64,000 nt of DNA from Pleurotus ostreatus/Saccharomyces cerevisiae fusant. Taxonomy: Eukaryota; Opisthokonta. The stretch covers positions 62,001 to 126,000 of the forward strand of contig JAMQCK010000016.1 in assembly GCA_024196135.1 (NCBI GenBank), given 5' to 3'. Made by a program: the position numbers and the translations under genes. This document shows, piece after piece, positions 12,208 to 22,346 of this stretch (position 1 is the stretch's first letter; every line of letters starts with the position of its first letter). The notes below the pieces were generated by a model. That model saw only the letters and a list, made by a program, of their open reading frames with translations, ran no database searches and was not told the DNA's origin.

Positions 12208-14165
12208 CTAGAGGAGGAGGAACGCGCCGAAGGCGGCGGCAGCGACGGCGAGCACGCGCGGGGACGCGAGGCTCGACGCGCCGTTGTTGAGCGCCGACTC
12301 AGCGGAGGACGCACCCGAGGCACCAGAAGCCGACGCAGCAGCCGGCGCCGACGAGGACGCCGCAGAGCCGCCCGCCGCAAAGGTCGCCGAGGGAGCAGCC
12401 GCCGCCGAGCTCGCCGCGCCGCTCACGACCGCGTCGAGGTTCTGCGGCCACATGAACGGCGTCTGGCCGCCCGCGGAGAGGTCGACCTTCCCGTCGTCGC
12501 TGAGCACCTCCTTGTTCATCGCGAGGAAGTTGCGCGTGTACATGAGGTTCTCCATCATGAGCGGCATCGACCAGTCGGGCATGCCCGCGAGGTCCATGTT
12601 GCCGCCCCAGGAGGTCGCGACGGCGGAGCGGACGGTCTGCTTGTCGGTGTACTTGGCGTACGCGGCGAGGTCGGGGTTCGAGGCGACCATGTCGGCCATC
12701 ATAGAGTCCGCGGAGGTGTTCGAGCCGGAGAGCGAGGGCGGGTTGATGACACCGAACATGCCCTTCTGGCAATGGTTGGGGACGGCGCAGTAGAAGAAGG
12801 TCGGGTTGGTGTCGTTGACGATCTGGTCGAAGGTGAAGGAGGCGTTCTGCATGCCGCTGGCGAAGGCGTCGGCGGTCTTGTTGCAAGGCGCGAGCGACGA
12901 GGACTTGGTGACGGTGTGCGGGCCGGCCTTCCACTGCGAAGGGCATGAGTACGGGCAGAGGAAAAAAAATAGAAGCGAATAAACGGACCTCGAAGTGGAT
13001 GGTGTCACCGACGGACGCGTTCACGGCGAAGGGAACGTAGCGGAGGACACCCTGAGTGGGGGCGACGATGACGGTGTGCGTCGCGCCGTTGCCGGAAGCA
13101 GCAGCGGCGGTGGAGGTCGCGGCCTCAGTCGCAGACGCCTGCCAGGCGGACTCGGTGGTCGACGCCCACGACTCGCTCGACGACTCCCAGCCCTTCTCGG
13201 TCTGGTACGCGGCGGAGGTCTCGTAGGTCTGGTACGCCTGGGTCGTCTCGTGCGCCATCGTGGTCTCCCACGCATGCTCAGCCGAGGTCGTCTCCCAGGA
13301 CTTGTCCGCCGACGTGGTCTCCCAAGACTTGTCGGCGGAGGTCGTCTCCCACGACTGCTGCGACGAGCTCGACTCCCAGGACTTATCCGCGGAGGTGGTC
13401 TGCCACGACTCGTACGCGGTCGTCGTCTCGTGCACCATCTCCGAGGACGTCGTGTGGTCCATCATCTTCGACTCGGTAGTGTGGTCCATCATCTTGGACT
13501 CCGTCGTGTGCTCCTCCATCTTCGACTCCGTGGTGTGCTCGTACGCCTTCGACGTCTCGTGCGCCATCTCGGAGGTCGTGGTCTGGTACTCGTACGCCGC
13601 GGACGACGTCTGCGACTCCATCGCCTGGGACTCGGTCGTCTGGTCCTTGCCCGAGTCGTGGCCCATGTCCTTGCCGGAGTCGTGGCCGTTGTCCTTGGAC
13701 GAGTCGTAGCCCATGTCCTTGGACGAGCCCATATCCTTCCCGGAGTCGTGGCCCCACTGGTCCTTCGACGATTCGGAGCCCATGTCCTTGCTCGAGCCCA
13801 TGTCGCCCGACTGGTCCTGGTAGGACTTGTCCTTCCCCATGTCGCCGCTCATATCCTTGCTGGAGTCGTGCCCCATGGAGTTGTCGTGGCCCATCTGGGC
13901 GTCCTTCGAGTCGTCGCCCATGCCCATGTCGCCGCTGCCGAAGTTGAAGCCGCCGCCGAAGTCACCGAAGGTGCGCCTATCGAACATAAGTAATCGCTCC
14001 GGAAGATGTAAACAAAGCTACTCACGACCCAAGCGGAGCAGCCGGCGCAGCAAAGCGCGCGAGCACCTGGCCATCCCGAGTGATGGGGCGGGGGAGCGCA
14101 GTGGTCGAGTGCGCGAGGAGCGCGGCGAGGAGGACAATCTTGGAGAACATGCCAGAGTGCATCAT
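12208..14165 (-). CDS. Secreted GPI-type cupredoxin with a long Ser/Thr/Asp repeat stalk
   Basis: Predicted 617-residue surface blue-copper-fold protein. Exon 1 (14026-14165) encodes a clear signal peptide starting MMHSGMFSKIVLLAALLAHS. Exon 2 (12989-13976) encodes three successive repeat types: SKDMGHDSGKD-like, EHTTESKMMDHTTESK-like and SWETTSADK-like. The cupredoxin domain spans exons 2 and 3 (HTVIVAP...HFEWKAGPHTVT...). Type-1 copper ligands are all present: His in AGPHTV, and Cys, His and Met in CAVPNHCQKGM. The end is Ser/Ala-rich with a hydrophobic tail (VLAVAAAAFGAFLLL), as in GPI-anchored proteins. Both introns have GTGAG/GTCCG donors and AG acceptors and keep frame. Related fungal 'extracellular serine-rich' proteins are known but their substrate is not; a redox or adhesion role is inference. 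Confidence 0.85.
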
Positions 14166-15212
14166 CGTTGCAGGTAGATTAATCGGTTGGATAGAGCCGT
14201 AGGTGGTCGATGTTCCGTCGAGGGAAGGGGATGAGAGACTGAGAAAAGACTGGTGTGGTCGGAATGAAAGGCCCTGCCGGAGGTCAACGAACGTGCAGCT
14301 CTATCAAAGAGTGATCTGCGAAAAGGGAAGGAAAACATGGTCAGCGATGGGAAGTACGACGGGGAGATGTCCACGACGCACCCTGAAAGTAAGAGTTCCG
14401 TTAAGATACAACAAGCAACTAGCGCCGAGAATCGACTCGGGCGAAAGGTCGGCTGGCGAACGAAGAAAAAGGAGGGAGGGGAAGAAAAACGAAAGAAAGT
14501 CTGCCGGCGGCGGCCCTCGAGGAATGCGGGCGGGGAGAAGAAGGGATGAACGAGCAGACACGGCGCGGCTGCTTATAAGCGAGGCCGGCAGGGACATCAG
14601 ACCGCTTGACTACGGCGTGGGGACCCATTGTTCGGGGGCACCTGCCAGACAGCCAGCGACGGGGAGCTCGGGCGCGTCTTCGTGAACCGGAACAGTGGGT
14701 TGTCGCCGTTGTCATACGGGGGCCAATCAGCGGCGATATGGCTTCATAAGCCCCTACTTCCCTTTGTACTTTCTATCCAGAGGCCTTTAGCGAGCTCATC
14801 GCAGGCCGGGACAGCGCAGAACAAGGCTTTCCATACTCAGAACAAGGCAGGAGGCAAGTCGACTGCGCCAGCGACGACCTCGACCGTTCTCGGCAGCCGC
14901 CCATGTTCCCATGTTCAATTTACCGCCATCACATTCGATTACCACGACGATAAGCCGTCCGTCGCCTTCGTCCCCTGCGGTGCCTTGTCGCGAGAACTTC
15001 AACTTGTGATTCGGCCTCGCGCGTACACAACAGCTACACATGTTACCCGCACTACAACAAGGGACCCTCTACGTATCTACCATCGATAGTGAATTTTGTA
15101 CATGCACACCCGGTTAGACTGTCAATAGAGATGGCCCGTTAGGTTGTCGAGATCAAGAGAATTGCCGTCGTGGTCGTCGTGATGAGCGCCCTGCGTTCGT
15201 CGACGAGTTCAT
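14166..15212. other. Intergenic: cupredoxin promoter region
   Basis: About 1 kb without a convincing gene. On the minus strand it has a CT-rich stretch (14460-14510) and a palindromic CTTATAAG near 14570 that could be a distant TATA-like element for the cupredoxin gene; a 5' UTR intron with an acceptor near 14305 is possible. Nothing else recognisable. Confidence 0.4.
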
Positions 15213-16329
15213 TTAGATGTGCTGGGGGCTTGGACGCGAAGGCAGGCCGCGCCTCATCGCCATAGGCGCCCTCGGCGCAGCATAGCGGTCTTGGTACGCG
15301 GGCTTCTCCTGGACGGGCGCAGGCGGGGGTGATTCCACGCGCGGCGCCATCGCACCCCGACGCGCATCTCGGATGGACCGCAGGCGCTCGGTAGCCCTCG
15401 TCGCCGGGGGCGCCTCTGGGCTACGAGCAGCCGAGGGCGGCGAGGAGTAATCTGCGGCGCCGGCAGCAAAGACGCGGCGGCGGAGTGGGGCGGCCTGGGC
15501 AGGGGCGGCTTTGCTTTCCATGCGCGCCTCAGTCTCGTCGCGGCTGTTGGTGCGACGAGGCTTGCCACGCCGCTCGTGCTCCTCAAAGAGCCAGTCGGGG
15601 AGATCGGAGCGATCTTTGGCCTTCTGAAGATGGTAAGCCTTGAGCGCGCGTGTGAGATGCGACTCTGAACCCGGGGGAGTCACTGTAGTTGCGTTAGTAC
15701 TATGTTCAGAAACATTGGGGGCTTCCACACCTTCGCCGGACGCGGTGGCGACGCCACTCGCCCACGCCATGCTGATGTTCACCGTGAGGGAGTTCGCGGC
15801 TCCCACGACGGTGGCCCAAAGGCGTTCTGAAGGGGGAGCCGTTGCGACTACTGTTGACGTTAGCCAAGAAACGCGGCCTCGCGACGGGGGACTAACCTGG
15901 CTTCGGCGCGTCGTTCTGGGCGAGGCGGCGGTCCCTCAGCGACGCGCCACGCGCAGGTGGCTTGTGCGATTGCTGTCCTGCATCCTCCTCTAAGCTCGTA
16001 CGCGACGACGCGTAGCCTCTGCCACTGAAGGTCGAGGAGCCAGCCGATGACGTCGAATCCACCGACGTGCGCGAAGAGGGAGTGGTCGGGCGTCGCCACG
16101 CCGAGCGCGGTGCATGATCGGCGGGGATTGGTGGCGGAGGGGGTGGCGCGCGCTCGTCCCGCGTAGGGCGCACATTCGCGATCGAGCGCTGACGCGCGAG
16201 GCGGGTGGACGGAACAGGTGGATAATCAGCCACCGGGGTTGCGCGGTGTTCGTATTCGCGCTCGGAGCGCCCGACCGAGCGGGCACGGGCGCGAGGGTTG
16301 CTTGGCAGACCAGCAGCGCGTGAAGCCAT
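15213..16329 (-). CDS. Basic, disordered protein with an Mso1-like Sec1-binding segment
   Basis: Predicted 340 residues in three exons (15897-16329, 15731-15850, 15213-15682). The N-terminal two fifths is Arg/Ser/Pro-rich and disordered. The middle (ERLWATVVGAANSL, then LTRALKAYHLQKAKDRSD and LPDWLFEEHE) resembles the short Sec1-binding module of fungal Mso1, where a helix is followed by a Leu-Pro-x-Trp-Leu motif. Mso1 helps Sec1 in SNARE-dependent exocytosis. The C-terminal part is again Pro/Arg/Ala-rich. Intron 1 has donor GTTAGT and intron 2 is 48 nt with a CTAAC branch-like site. It is divergent from the SQR gene, with 322 bases between the start codons. The family call rests on a short motif; otherwise it is an unknown disordered protein. 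Confidence 0.5.
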
Positions 16330-16651
16330 CAGCGCAGAAAATGAGGGGGGCGAAGAAAGGAGCGTTGACCAGCCCAGCTGGCGCGGCGATGAACGTGAAG
16401 ATGACGGTGGCCGGAGAAGAGCACAATGGCAACGCGACGACCAGGACCAGGCCCGGGCGCCGGCCGGCGTAATGCCCATAAAAGGGAGAACTGACATATG
16501 GACATTGCCGGATCGGCGTGAACGCGTTCGCGATCAAATATGTGCGAGCACGTCAGAATTTCTTCACAATCTCGGAATCCGTCGTTTTCGATCCTATAAA
16601 CCATGTCAGAGTCCGAGCGACAGTATTCTCTCCTTGTCTCCCACCACCATC
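16330..16651. promoter_or_regulatory. Divergent promoter of Mso1-like gene and SQR, with TATA box
   Basis: A 322-base region between opposite starts. TATAAA at 16595-16600 on the plus strand lies 52 bases before the SQR start codon, a normal place for a fungal TATA box. Confidence 0.5.
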
Positions 16652-18148
16652 ATGACTATGTTCGCTGCGGCACGCCCTGCACTCGCGTCCACCTCGCGCG
16701 CGGCAGTCCGCTTCGCCTCCTCGTCCTCGGTGGACAAGTACAAGGTCGTGGTCGTCGGCGCAGGCAGCGGGGGCCTGAGCGTCGCAAACCAGATCTACGA
16801 CCGCTTCAAGGCAGCTGGCAAGCCCTTGAACGAGGGGGACATCGCGATCGTCGATGGCGCGGAATACCACTACTATCAGGTACGCCCTAATCTCCTACAC
16901 GCCGATCACACCCCTGACACACGTTTCCCAGCCCGGATGGACTCTGGTTGGCGCTGGGTTGAAGAGGAAGCAGGACACGCGCAAGCCCCTCGCAAGCCTC
17001 ATCCCCCGTCACCTCTCTCACATACCCGAGAACGTCGAGTCCTCCGTCACGACCTCCTCCGGCCGCACACTCTCGTACGACACCCTCGTCGTCGCCACTG
17101 GCCTCCAGATCAACTGGGACGGCATCAACGGCTTGTCAGAGGCCCTCGCTGATTCCAAGTCCGGCGTCTCCTCTATCTACTCTTACGACACCGCCGACAA
17201 GGTCTGGAGTAATATTGAGGCCTTCCGAGGTGGCAAGGCTGTATTCACGCAGCCCGCAGGTGTTGTGAAATGCGCCGGTGGTCAGTCCCACCTACTTACC
17301 CACCACCCAACCTCACCTCACCTCGCTCGCAGCGCCCCAAAAGATCATGTGGATGGCCTGGGACCGCCTCCGCAGGACGAACCGCCTCGATGGCGCGCAG
17401 ATCGATTTCTACACCGGCATGCCGACCATGTTCTCCGTGCCAAAGTACTCGGACAGGCTGAACGAGCTCCGCGTCCAGCGCGGCGTCGGCGGCCACTTTG
17501 GCCACAACCTCATCTCCGTCGACGCCGCGAACCGGCGCGCGACGTTCAAGACCGCGGACAGCACACTCGACGTCGACTACACAACCCTGCACGCTACGCC
17601 GCCCATGGGCCCGCCCGCCGTCATCAAGCGCTCCCCGCTCGCGGACGCTACCGGCTGGGTCTCCGTGAACCAGGCGACCCTCCAGCACACGAACCCCGCG
17701 TACAGCAACGTCTTCGCCATCGGTGACTGCTCCTCGCTGCCGACCTCGAAGACCGCGGCTGCGATCATCGCGCAAGCGCCCGTCCTCACCGAGAACCTCT
17801 TCTCGCTCGTCGACACGGGCAAGGTCGCGGGCGCGGCGTACGACGGGTACACCAGCTGCCCGCTGCTTACTGGGTACGGCGAGCTGCTGCTGGCCGAGTT
17901 CAAGTACGGGCTCGTGCCGAAGGAGACGTTCGCGAGCGTGCCGGGCATTGGCGACCAGGTGACGCCGCGCCGGCTATTCTACCACTTCAAGAAGGATCTG
18001 TTCCCGTATGCATACTGGAAGTATATGGTGAGTGATTTTTTAGTTGTGCGGTGTTCGTCGGACGTTCTAATGAGCTCTGCAGGTCCGTGGCAAGTGGTAT
18101 GGCACCACCGGTACATTCCGCCCGACGCTCGCGAAGCAGAGCGCATAG
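16652..18148 (+). CDS. HMT2: Mitochondrial sulfide:quinone oxidoreductase
   Basis: Oxidises sulfide at the inner mitochondrial membrane, passing electrons through FAD to ubiquinone. Predicted 445 residues in four exons (16652-16879, 16932-17280, 17333-18027, 18083-18148); all joins keep frame. The N-terminus (MTMFAAARPALASTSRAAVR) looks like a mitochondrial presequence. Then come the FAD-binding VVVGAGSGGLSVANQ, the YYQPGWTLVGAG motif, a dinucleotide-fold segment VVATG, the conserved Cys motif VVKCAG/APQKIMW, the second FAD motif FAIGDCSSLPTSKT and the C-terminal FYHFKKDLFPYAYW segment that lies near the membrane. The pattern matches the type of S. pombe Hmt2 and animal SQOR. Nothing odd in the sequence. 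Confidence 0.95.
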
Positions 18149-18769
18149 GCGCCGTGTGTCGGACGCTTGGTCCCCTATCTGTGATGTCGCAGTCACGTAC
18201 AATATTACGGAGGCTTTCAGGTTGCGTAGCTGCGAGAAAATACGTACGCTTCCGTACATCCGCCGCGCCTAAAGAGCGCGTTCCCACTACGTCAAGAGGC
18301 GTATTCCCCGTCCTTCTGGTCTAACACCGAAGGTCACCGACCCGCGGAGGTCGCTTTGTATCTTACGATGCTTACTTACTGTTACGAGACGTGTACACAC
18401 TACTGCGTAGACGATTGCTTACTGTAGAGGACTCCGCTACACACTATTCTAATTTATTCCCTCATGATTCACGATCGTATGACAGCCCTCTCCGAATTCG
18501 AACTCCTTCCTACGGAGGAGCGCGGAGACCGCAAGACGAGAGCGTGTAACCCTCGATGCAAGAGTCTACTGCCGCAGACCTGCACTTCGTATTGTAAGGT
18601 CCACTGCGGTGGAGGTGGCCGTCAGACGCGAGGTATACGAGGCCTCCCATGAAACGGGAATGGGTACGGCAGCGTTTGCGGCCTTGGGAACGCGGTCTGA
18701 TTTTGGTCGTGCCACAAATTCGTCGTCAATGCTGTCTGCCGCATATGGTCGGTCTCCGGCCAACAGGGC
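18149..18769. other. Intergenic 3' to SQR
   Basis: About 620 bases without a recognisable gene. Before the transposon inserted, this stretch would have directly followed the POP5 stop codon, so it probably held the original POP5 terminator. Confidence 0.5.
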
Positions 18770-18777
18770 TAGTAGTC
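18770..18777. repeat. Target-site duplication, left copy
   Basis: TAGTAGTC, directly outside the left inverted repeat and identical to the right copy at 19234-19241. Confidence 0.85.
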
Positions 18778-19233
18778 AGGCCCCCCGGCATCTCACCAAA
18801 ATGTCCGATCCTAAATTCAGGATTTTGGATCATTTCCGTCGCATGGATTTTGGCCGATTTTGAGGCGTTCCCGGCGCACTAGGATCGGACCTTCGCTCCA
18901 GGTGCACTTTCCGGCGCACTATGGATCAAACCTTGGCGGCGACGACCCTCTCAGATCACCAACTGTGGGGCGCCATTGGTGCTGTAAGGGGTGTTTTGCC
19001 CGTTCATGGGGGGTAGGAGGGGGTCTAAGCTGGCGAAATTCCGACGCGACCCCTGGATCCGGCGCACAATGGATCGAACCTGGGCGACGACAAGGCCCGA
19101 CCGTCGCATTCTGGATCGAACCTATCTCGCAATTCTGCCTGAATCCGGCGCACTGGGATCGAACGTCGGTGCATTTTGAGCCTTGGATTCGTCGCATTAG
19201 GATCGGACATTTTGGTGAGATGCCGGGGGGCCT
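18778..19233. mobile_element. Nonautonomous DNA transposon (MITE) with 37-bp perfect inverted repeats
   Basis: A 456-bp element. Its ends, 18778-18814 and 19197-19233, are exact reverse complements over 37 bases, beginning AGGCCCCCCGGCATCTC. It is flanked by an identical 8-bp direct repeat, TAGTAGTC, at 18770-18777 and 19234-19241. No open frame long enough for a transposase lies inside. An 8-bp duplication is typical of hAT elements (also possible for P or Merlin), so hAT-like is an inference. Perfect ends and perfect duplication point to a recent insertion. It sits between convergent SQR and POP5, and its right end touches the POP5 stop codon. Confidence 0.9.
18872..19208. repeat. Iterated subterminal motif inside the transposon
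   Basis: At least five direct copies of a ~21-base motif close to GGCGCACTATGGATCGAACCT: near 18872, 18912, 19060, 19103 and 19145; a sixth (CGTCGCATTAGGATCGGAC, near 19190) runs into the right inverted repeat. The inner end of both inverted repeats (GGATCGGAC) is itself a form of this motif. Such repeats often serve as transposase binding sites in hAT elements; that role here is inference. Confidence 0.7.
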
Positions 19234-20492
19234 TAGTAGTCTTTCAGGGCATTGATGTCACGCTCGCTATTTTCCAGGTAATCGTCGTACGAGTCGCGGT
19301 AGGAGGCTGGAATGTCTGGTCAGCAAGAGCTCATGACCTATAGTAAGACAGGAGATGAATGTGGGATGCAGGGTTTTCGGAAGAAAAGGGAACTTCGGTG
19401 ACTGCACTGCAGAAAGTAGACCGAGCTCGACACGACGACAGGGGATGGATGATGTCGGCAGCGGTATACGTGTGAGGCTCGGAGGAAGCAAGGGAGGAAA
19501 AGAAGGTACCATTCGGAATGCGAGTCAAGGCAAACGAATGAGTGAAGTGGATGCCGCACGCAGCAGGCGCGATGCACACGGCCCATCGTGAGCGGCGGCA
19601 CAACGGTGGACGAGACATTCCCGAGTGACACGACAATGACCAGATGAAGGGGAAGGTGAGAAAAAGACCGCGCAGGCAAGGGAAGTGGGTGATGGGTCAA
19701 TTATGGAATAGTGGAGAAAGGCGGGACAACATCGTACGTGCACGAAGACGAAGGCCGCAGATAGTGAAGGCGGGGGAACTTCAAGAAGAGCTAGCATTCC
19801 GAATGCTGACGTACCCGACCGATTTGCTCGCGCGCGAAGGCGGGCGACGACGGCGCGATTATGTGCTACTGCAGCCATTTGGGCATGCTTTATCGTGCCT
19901 GTCAAAAGATGTTAGAAAGTCGTCGGTGAGAAGGGCATTGAGTAACTGCGAGGTCGGTTGGAAGGCGCGAGAGGACAGGGCCGCAGGAAAATCTAAAATT
20001 GCGTACGAGGAGATTTGAGACCCTTACTCACCAGATACATGTACGACATGCGGGACGATACGTCGACCGTCGATTGTCGTGAGCAGCGTGACGGCGCCCC
20101 ATGCCGTGTTGTGGTATTCACGACCGACTTTGAGTATACACATGTGTGTGGTTGGGGAGTAGTATTTCACTAGGTAGCGACAGTGAGTCACACAGTTGCA
20201 GATGAGAAGATAAGTCGGGGAGGGTTGGCGGATGGGTCAGCATGTCCGCGTCCCCACTTTCGCAGAAGAGGAAAGTTCACCAGATAGCGAGACGCCTATG
20301 CCTCCCCATCCCGCGTCGCCGAAGTTGTGTACTACGCTTTGCCTTACAGCAGCCCATATAGCTTTCTCTGATAGGGCCAGCGCGCCGTCGTCTACGGGCA
20401 GGAACTCTACAAGTAGCCAACGATTCTGTGCGCGGAGTTAGCGCGAAGGCACCTGCTTTGACGAAGAAGACACCAACCTTGATTCTGACCAT
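19233..20492 (-). CDS. POP5: RNase P/MRP subunit Pop5
   Basis: Protein subunit of RNase P (tRNA 5' processing) and RNase MRP (rRNA ITS1 cleavage). Five exons give 154 residues: 20478-20492, 20281-20425, 20032-20169, 19815-19898 and 19233-19315. Family signatures are strong: MVRIKNRWLLVEFL at the start, AVRQSVVHNFGDAGWGG, VKYYSPTTHMCILKVGRE, TAWGAVTLLTTIDGRR, VVHVSGTIKHAQ and the end DSYDDYLENSERDINALKDY. All splice sites are GT..AG and all joins keep frame. No single open frame shows this gene; it appears only after assembling small exons. The first coding exon is only 15 nt and the last intron is unusually long (499 nt). The stop codon TAA is half target duplication and half transposon. Confidence 0.93.
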
Positions 20493-20684
20493 CTTATTTG
20501 CTCGCCCCTATAGATTCAAGGATTGTAAATCAGCGAGTAATGCTTTCGATACACTCAGTCGAGAACAAGGACATGAAGGGATGAATCAACCCTGCGATCA
20601 CGCCCACCACACGTGGCACGATCAAGATATTTAATTTGGCCACGCGACGCGCACGCAGCCAGCTGCTTGCGTCCGCCTCTCATC

Positions 20685-22346
20685 ATGCCTGTATCTCCGT
20701 TCTTTCAGAACACCACGCTGAAGGCGATACTTTGCCAGAACTGTAGCTCCGAAATCTCTGCCACGGTTCTCGACGCACCCATCGAAGCGGTGCGCTCCTG
20801 CGAGCTCCTTACCGAACGCGAGGCAGCCGAGTTGCAGAGCAACTGCGTCGCAGACGAGGCAGAAATTGCCGCGTACGATGCTGCTATCAGACGAGCTCAA
20901 GCTATCATCGATGAGCTGCGAGAGCAACGTCGTTGCCTGGACAAGATACGGGCTCGCAAGCGCGCACTACTCGCCCCCATCTGGCCTCTGCCCAACGAAA
21001 TCTTGGGGCAGATCGTCTCGCTCGCCGTGATGCGCACCTTCCGTAAATATGGCGATATCTCTGTTATGATCCGACATCCCGTTCTACAGGCCTGCCAGCG
21101 CTGGCGCCATCTCGCGATCGAGATGCCTGAGTTGTGGACACTCTGCGTCATGCATACCAGTTGTGCTAACCGCTGGTGGTTTGACGATCTCAGGAAATTC
21201 CTTTCTAGGTCGAAGGATCTTCCAATTGACTTGAACTTCACCTCTGGGCATTCGCCGTGGCATAATATTTACTCTCTGCCACACGTCAGGCGATGGCCTT
21301 CACAGAGATGCGCGCCAATATGTGCACCCGCGAAGTACGACGCCGTTGACTTACTTGTTGACGCTGCTCCTCGCTGGCGTAGCATCCGCATCGCCGACCT
21401 TTCTGTGCCTACGATGCTCTTGCAGGCCAGTCCCCATCTTGGCTCCCTCGAAACACTGGTCTTGCAATACGAGACGGGTCCCGAGGATGATAATCTGTCC
21501 CTCCTTCCTCTGTTTTCGGACGCTCCGAAGCTTACTGTGGTTAGGATGAGGGTCCCCTCTTTCCTTGCGCGGCTTCCATTACCATGGTCACGTCTGACGC
21601 TGTTGGAAATGGTACTCACGGGCGAAACCGCCTCCGAGCCCGAAAGCGATGCCTTGACCGCATTGCACCGGTGCAAAGCTTTGGAATCCCTGTATTTCTG
21701 TCCTTTAAATGCGCTGCACGTTCCTGACGAGGATGCCCCCATCGAGCTGCCGAATCTGCAGTTGTTGTTTGTCCAAAACAAGGGGCATCGCCTTCTCCAT
21801 CGCTTGAAGGCCCCGGTCCTGCACAAAATCATACACGAAATCGAGCCTGCTCGATCCTTTGGGCGCCGCTCCTCCTCCGATTATCTCGAGGATACTTCAC
21901 CACTCATCGCTTTTGGCGCTCGCAACGCAGGGGCGTACGTGTCACTCTCTTCGCTTTCTTTCGTGATCTCCTGGGAGGAGTCCAGCCAAAGCACAGACCA
22001 GGAGCTGTGGTTGCTCGGGCTGCGTCCGTACACGGGGATCCGATATCTCAGCGTATCTGAACATCATTGTCGAAGGGCTCTGTGCGCATTGCTTCAGACT
22101 CTTGCGCACACTCTTGACTTCCTTCCACATCTCAAGAGGCTCCATCTCCCCACTCTTGTCATCGGAGGCAGGCAATATCATTCCGAGAAGATGCAGGAGG
22201 CATTCATGGAGTTCATCGCAAACCGTGGTGCTGATATGGAGGAACTGGAGGTGGGAACGGTGGAAAGGGAGGAGCTGCAGGCATACTGCACGCGACAGAC
22301 GATTCCCATTTACGCCAACGAACCTGAAGCGTTGAGGCGCGTGTAG
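20685..22346 (+). CDS. F-box protein, agaricomycete type
   Basis: Predicted 553 residues in one exon. Start MPVSPFFQ chosen because the following ILCQNCSSEI matches the opening of the second F-box protein in this window (27797). A helical segment (EAAELQSNCVADEAEIAAYD to ARKRALLAP) precedes the F-box-like motif LLAPIWPLPNEILGQIVSLA, followed by VLQACQRWRHLAIEMPELW. The rest has irregular leucine-rich strand-helix repeats such as LHLPTLVIGGRQY. F-box proteins are substrate receptors of SCF ubiquitin ligases; the substrate cannot be predicted. This class is hugely expanded in agaricomycetes and many members may not be functional, though this frame is intact. Confidence 0.8.
   Translation: MPVSPFFQNTTLKAILCQNCSSEISATVLDAPIEAVRSCELLTEREAAELQSNCVADEAEIAAYDAAIRRAQAIIDELREQRRCLDKIRARKRALLAPIWPLPNEILGQIVSLAVMRTFRKYGDISVMIRHPVLQACQRWRHLAIEMPELWTLCVMHTSCANRWWFDDLRKFLSRSKDLPIDLNFTSGHSPWHNIYSLPHVRRWPSQRCAPICAPAKYDAVDLLVDAAPRWRSIRIADLSVPTMLLQASPHLGSLETLVLQYETGPEDDNLSLLPLFSDAPKLTVVRMRVPSFLARLPLPWSRLTLLEMVLTGETASEPESDALTALHRCKALESLYFCPLNALHVPDEDAPIELPNLQLLFVQNKGHRLLHRLKAPVLHKIIHEIEPARSFGRRSSSDYLEDTSPLIAFGARNAGAYVSLSSLSFVISWEESSQSTDQELWLLGLRPYTGIRYLSVSEHHCRRALCALLQTLAHTLDFLPHLKRLHLPTLVIGGRQYHSEKMQEAFMEFIANRGADMEELEVGTVEREELQAYCTRQTIPIYANEPEALRRV

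Noticed and set aside
12133..12948. Plus-strand open frame of 271 codons
   Set aside because: Antisense to the cupredoxin C-terminal exon; Arg/Gly/Val-rich shadow without motif.
12995..13993. Plus-strand open frame of 332 codons, antisense to the cupredoxin stalk
   Set aside because: Mirror of the repeat-rich coding exon; Leu/Arg/Val repeats are a codon-bias shadow.
18860..19255. Open frame of 131 codons through the transposon
   Set aside because: Made of the repeated motif of the element; too short and too repetitive for a transposase.
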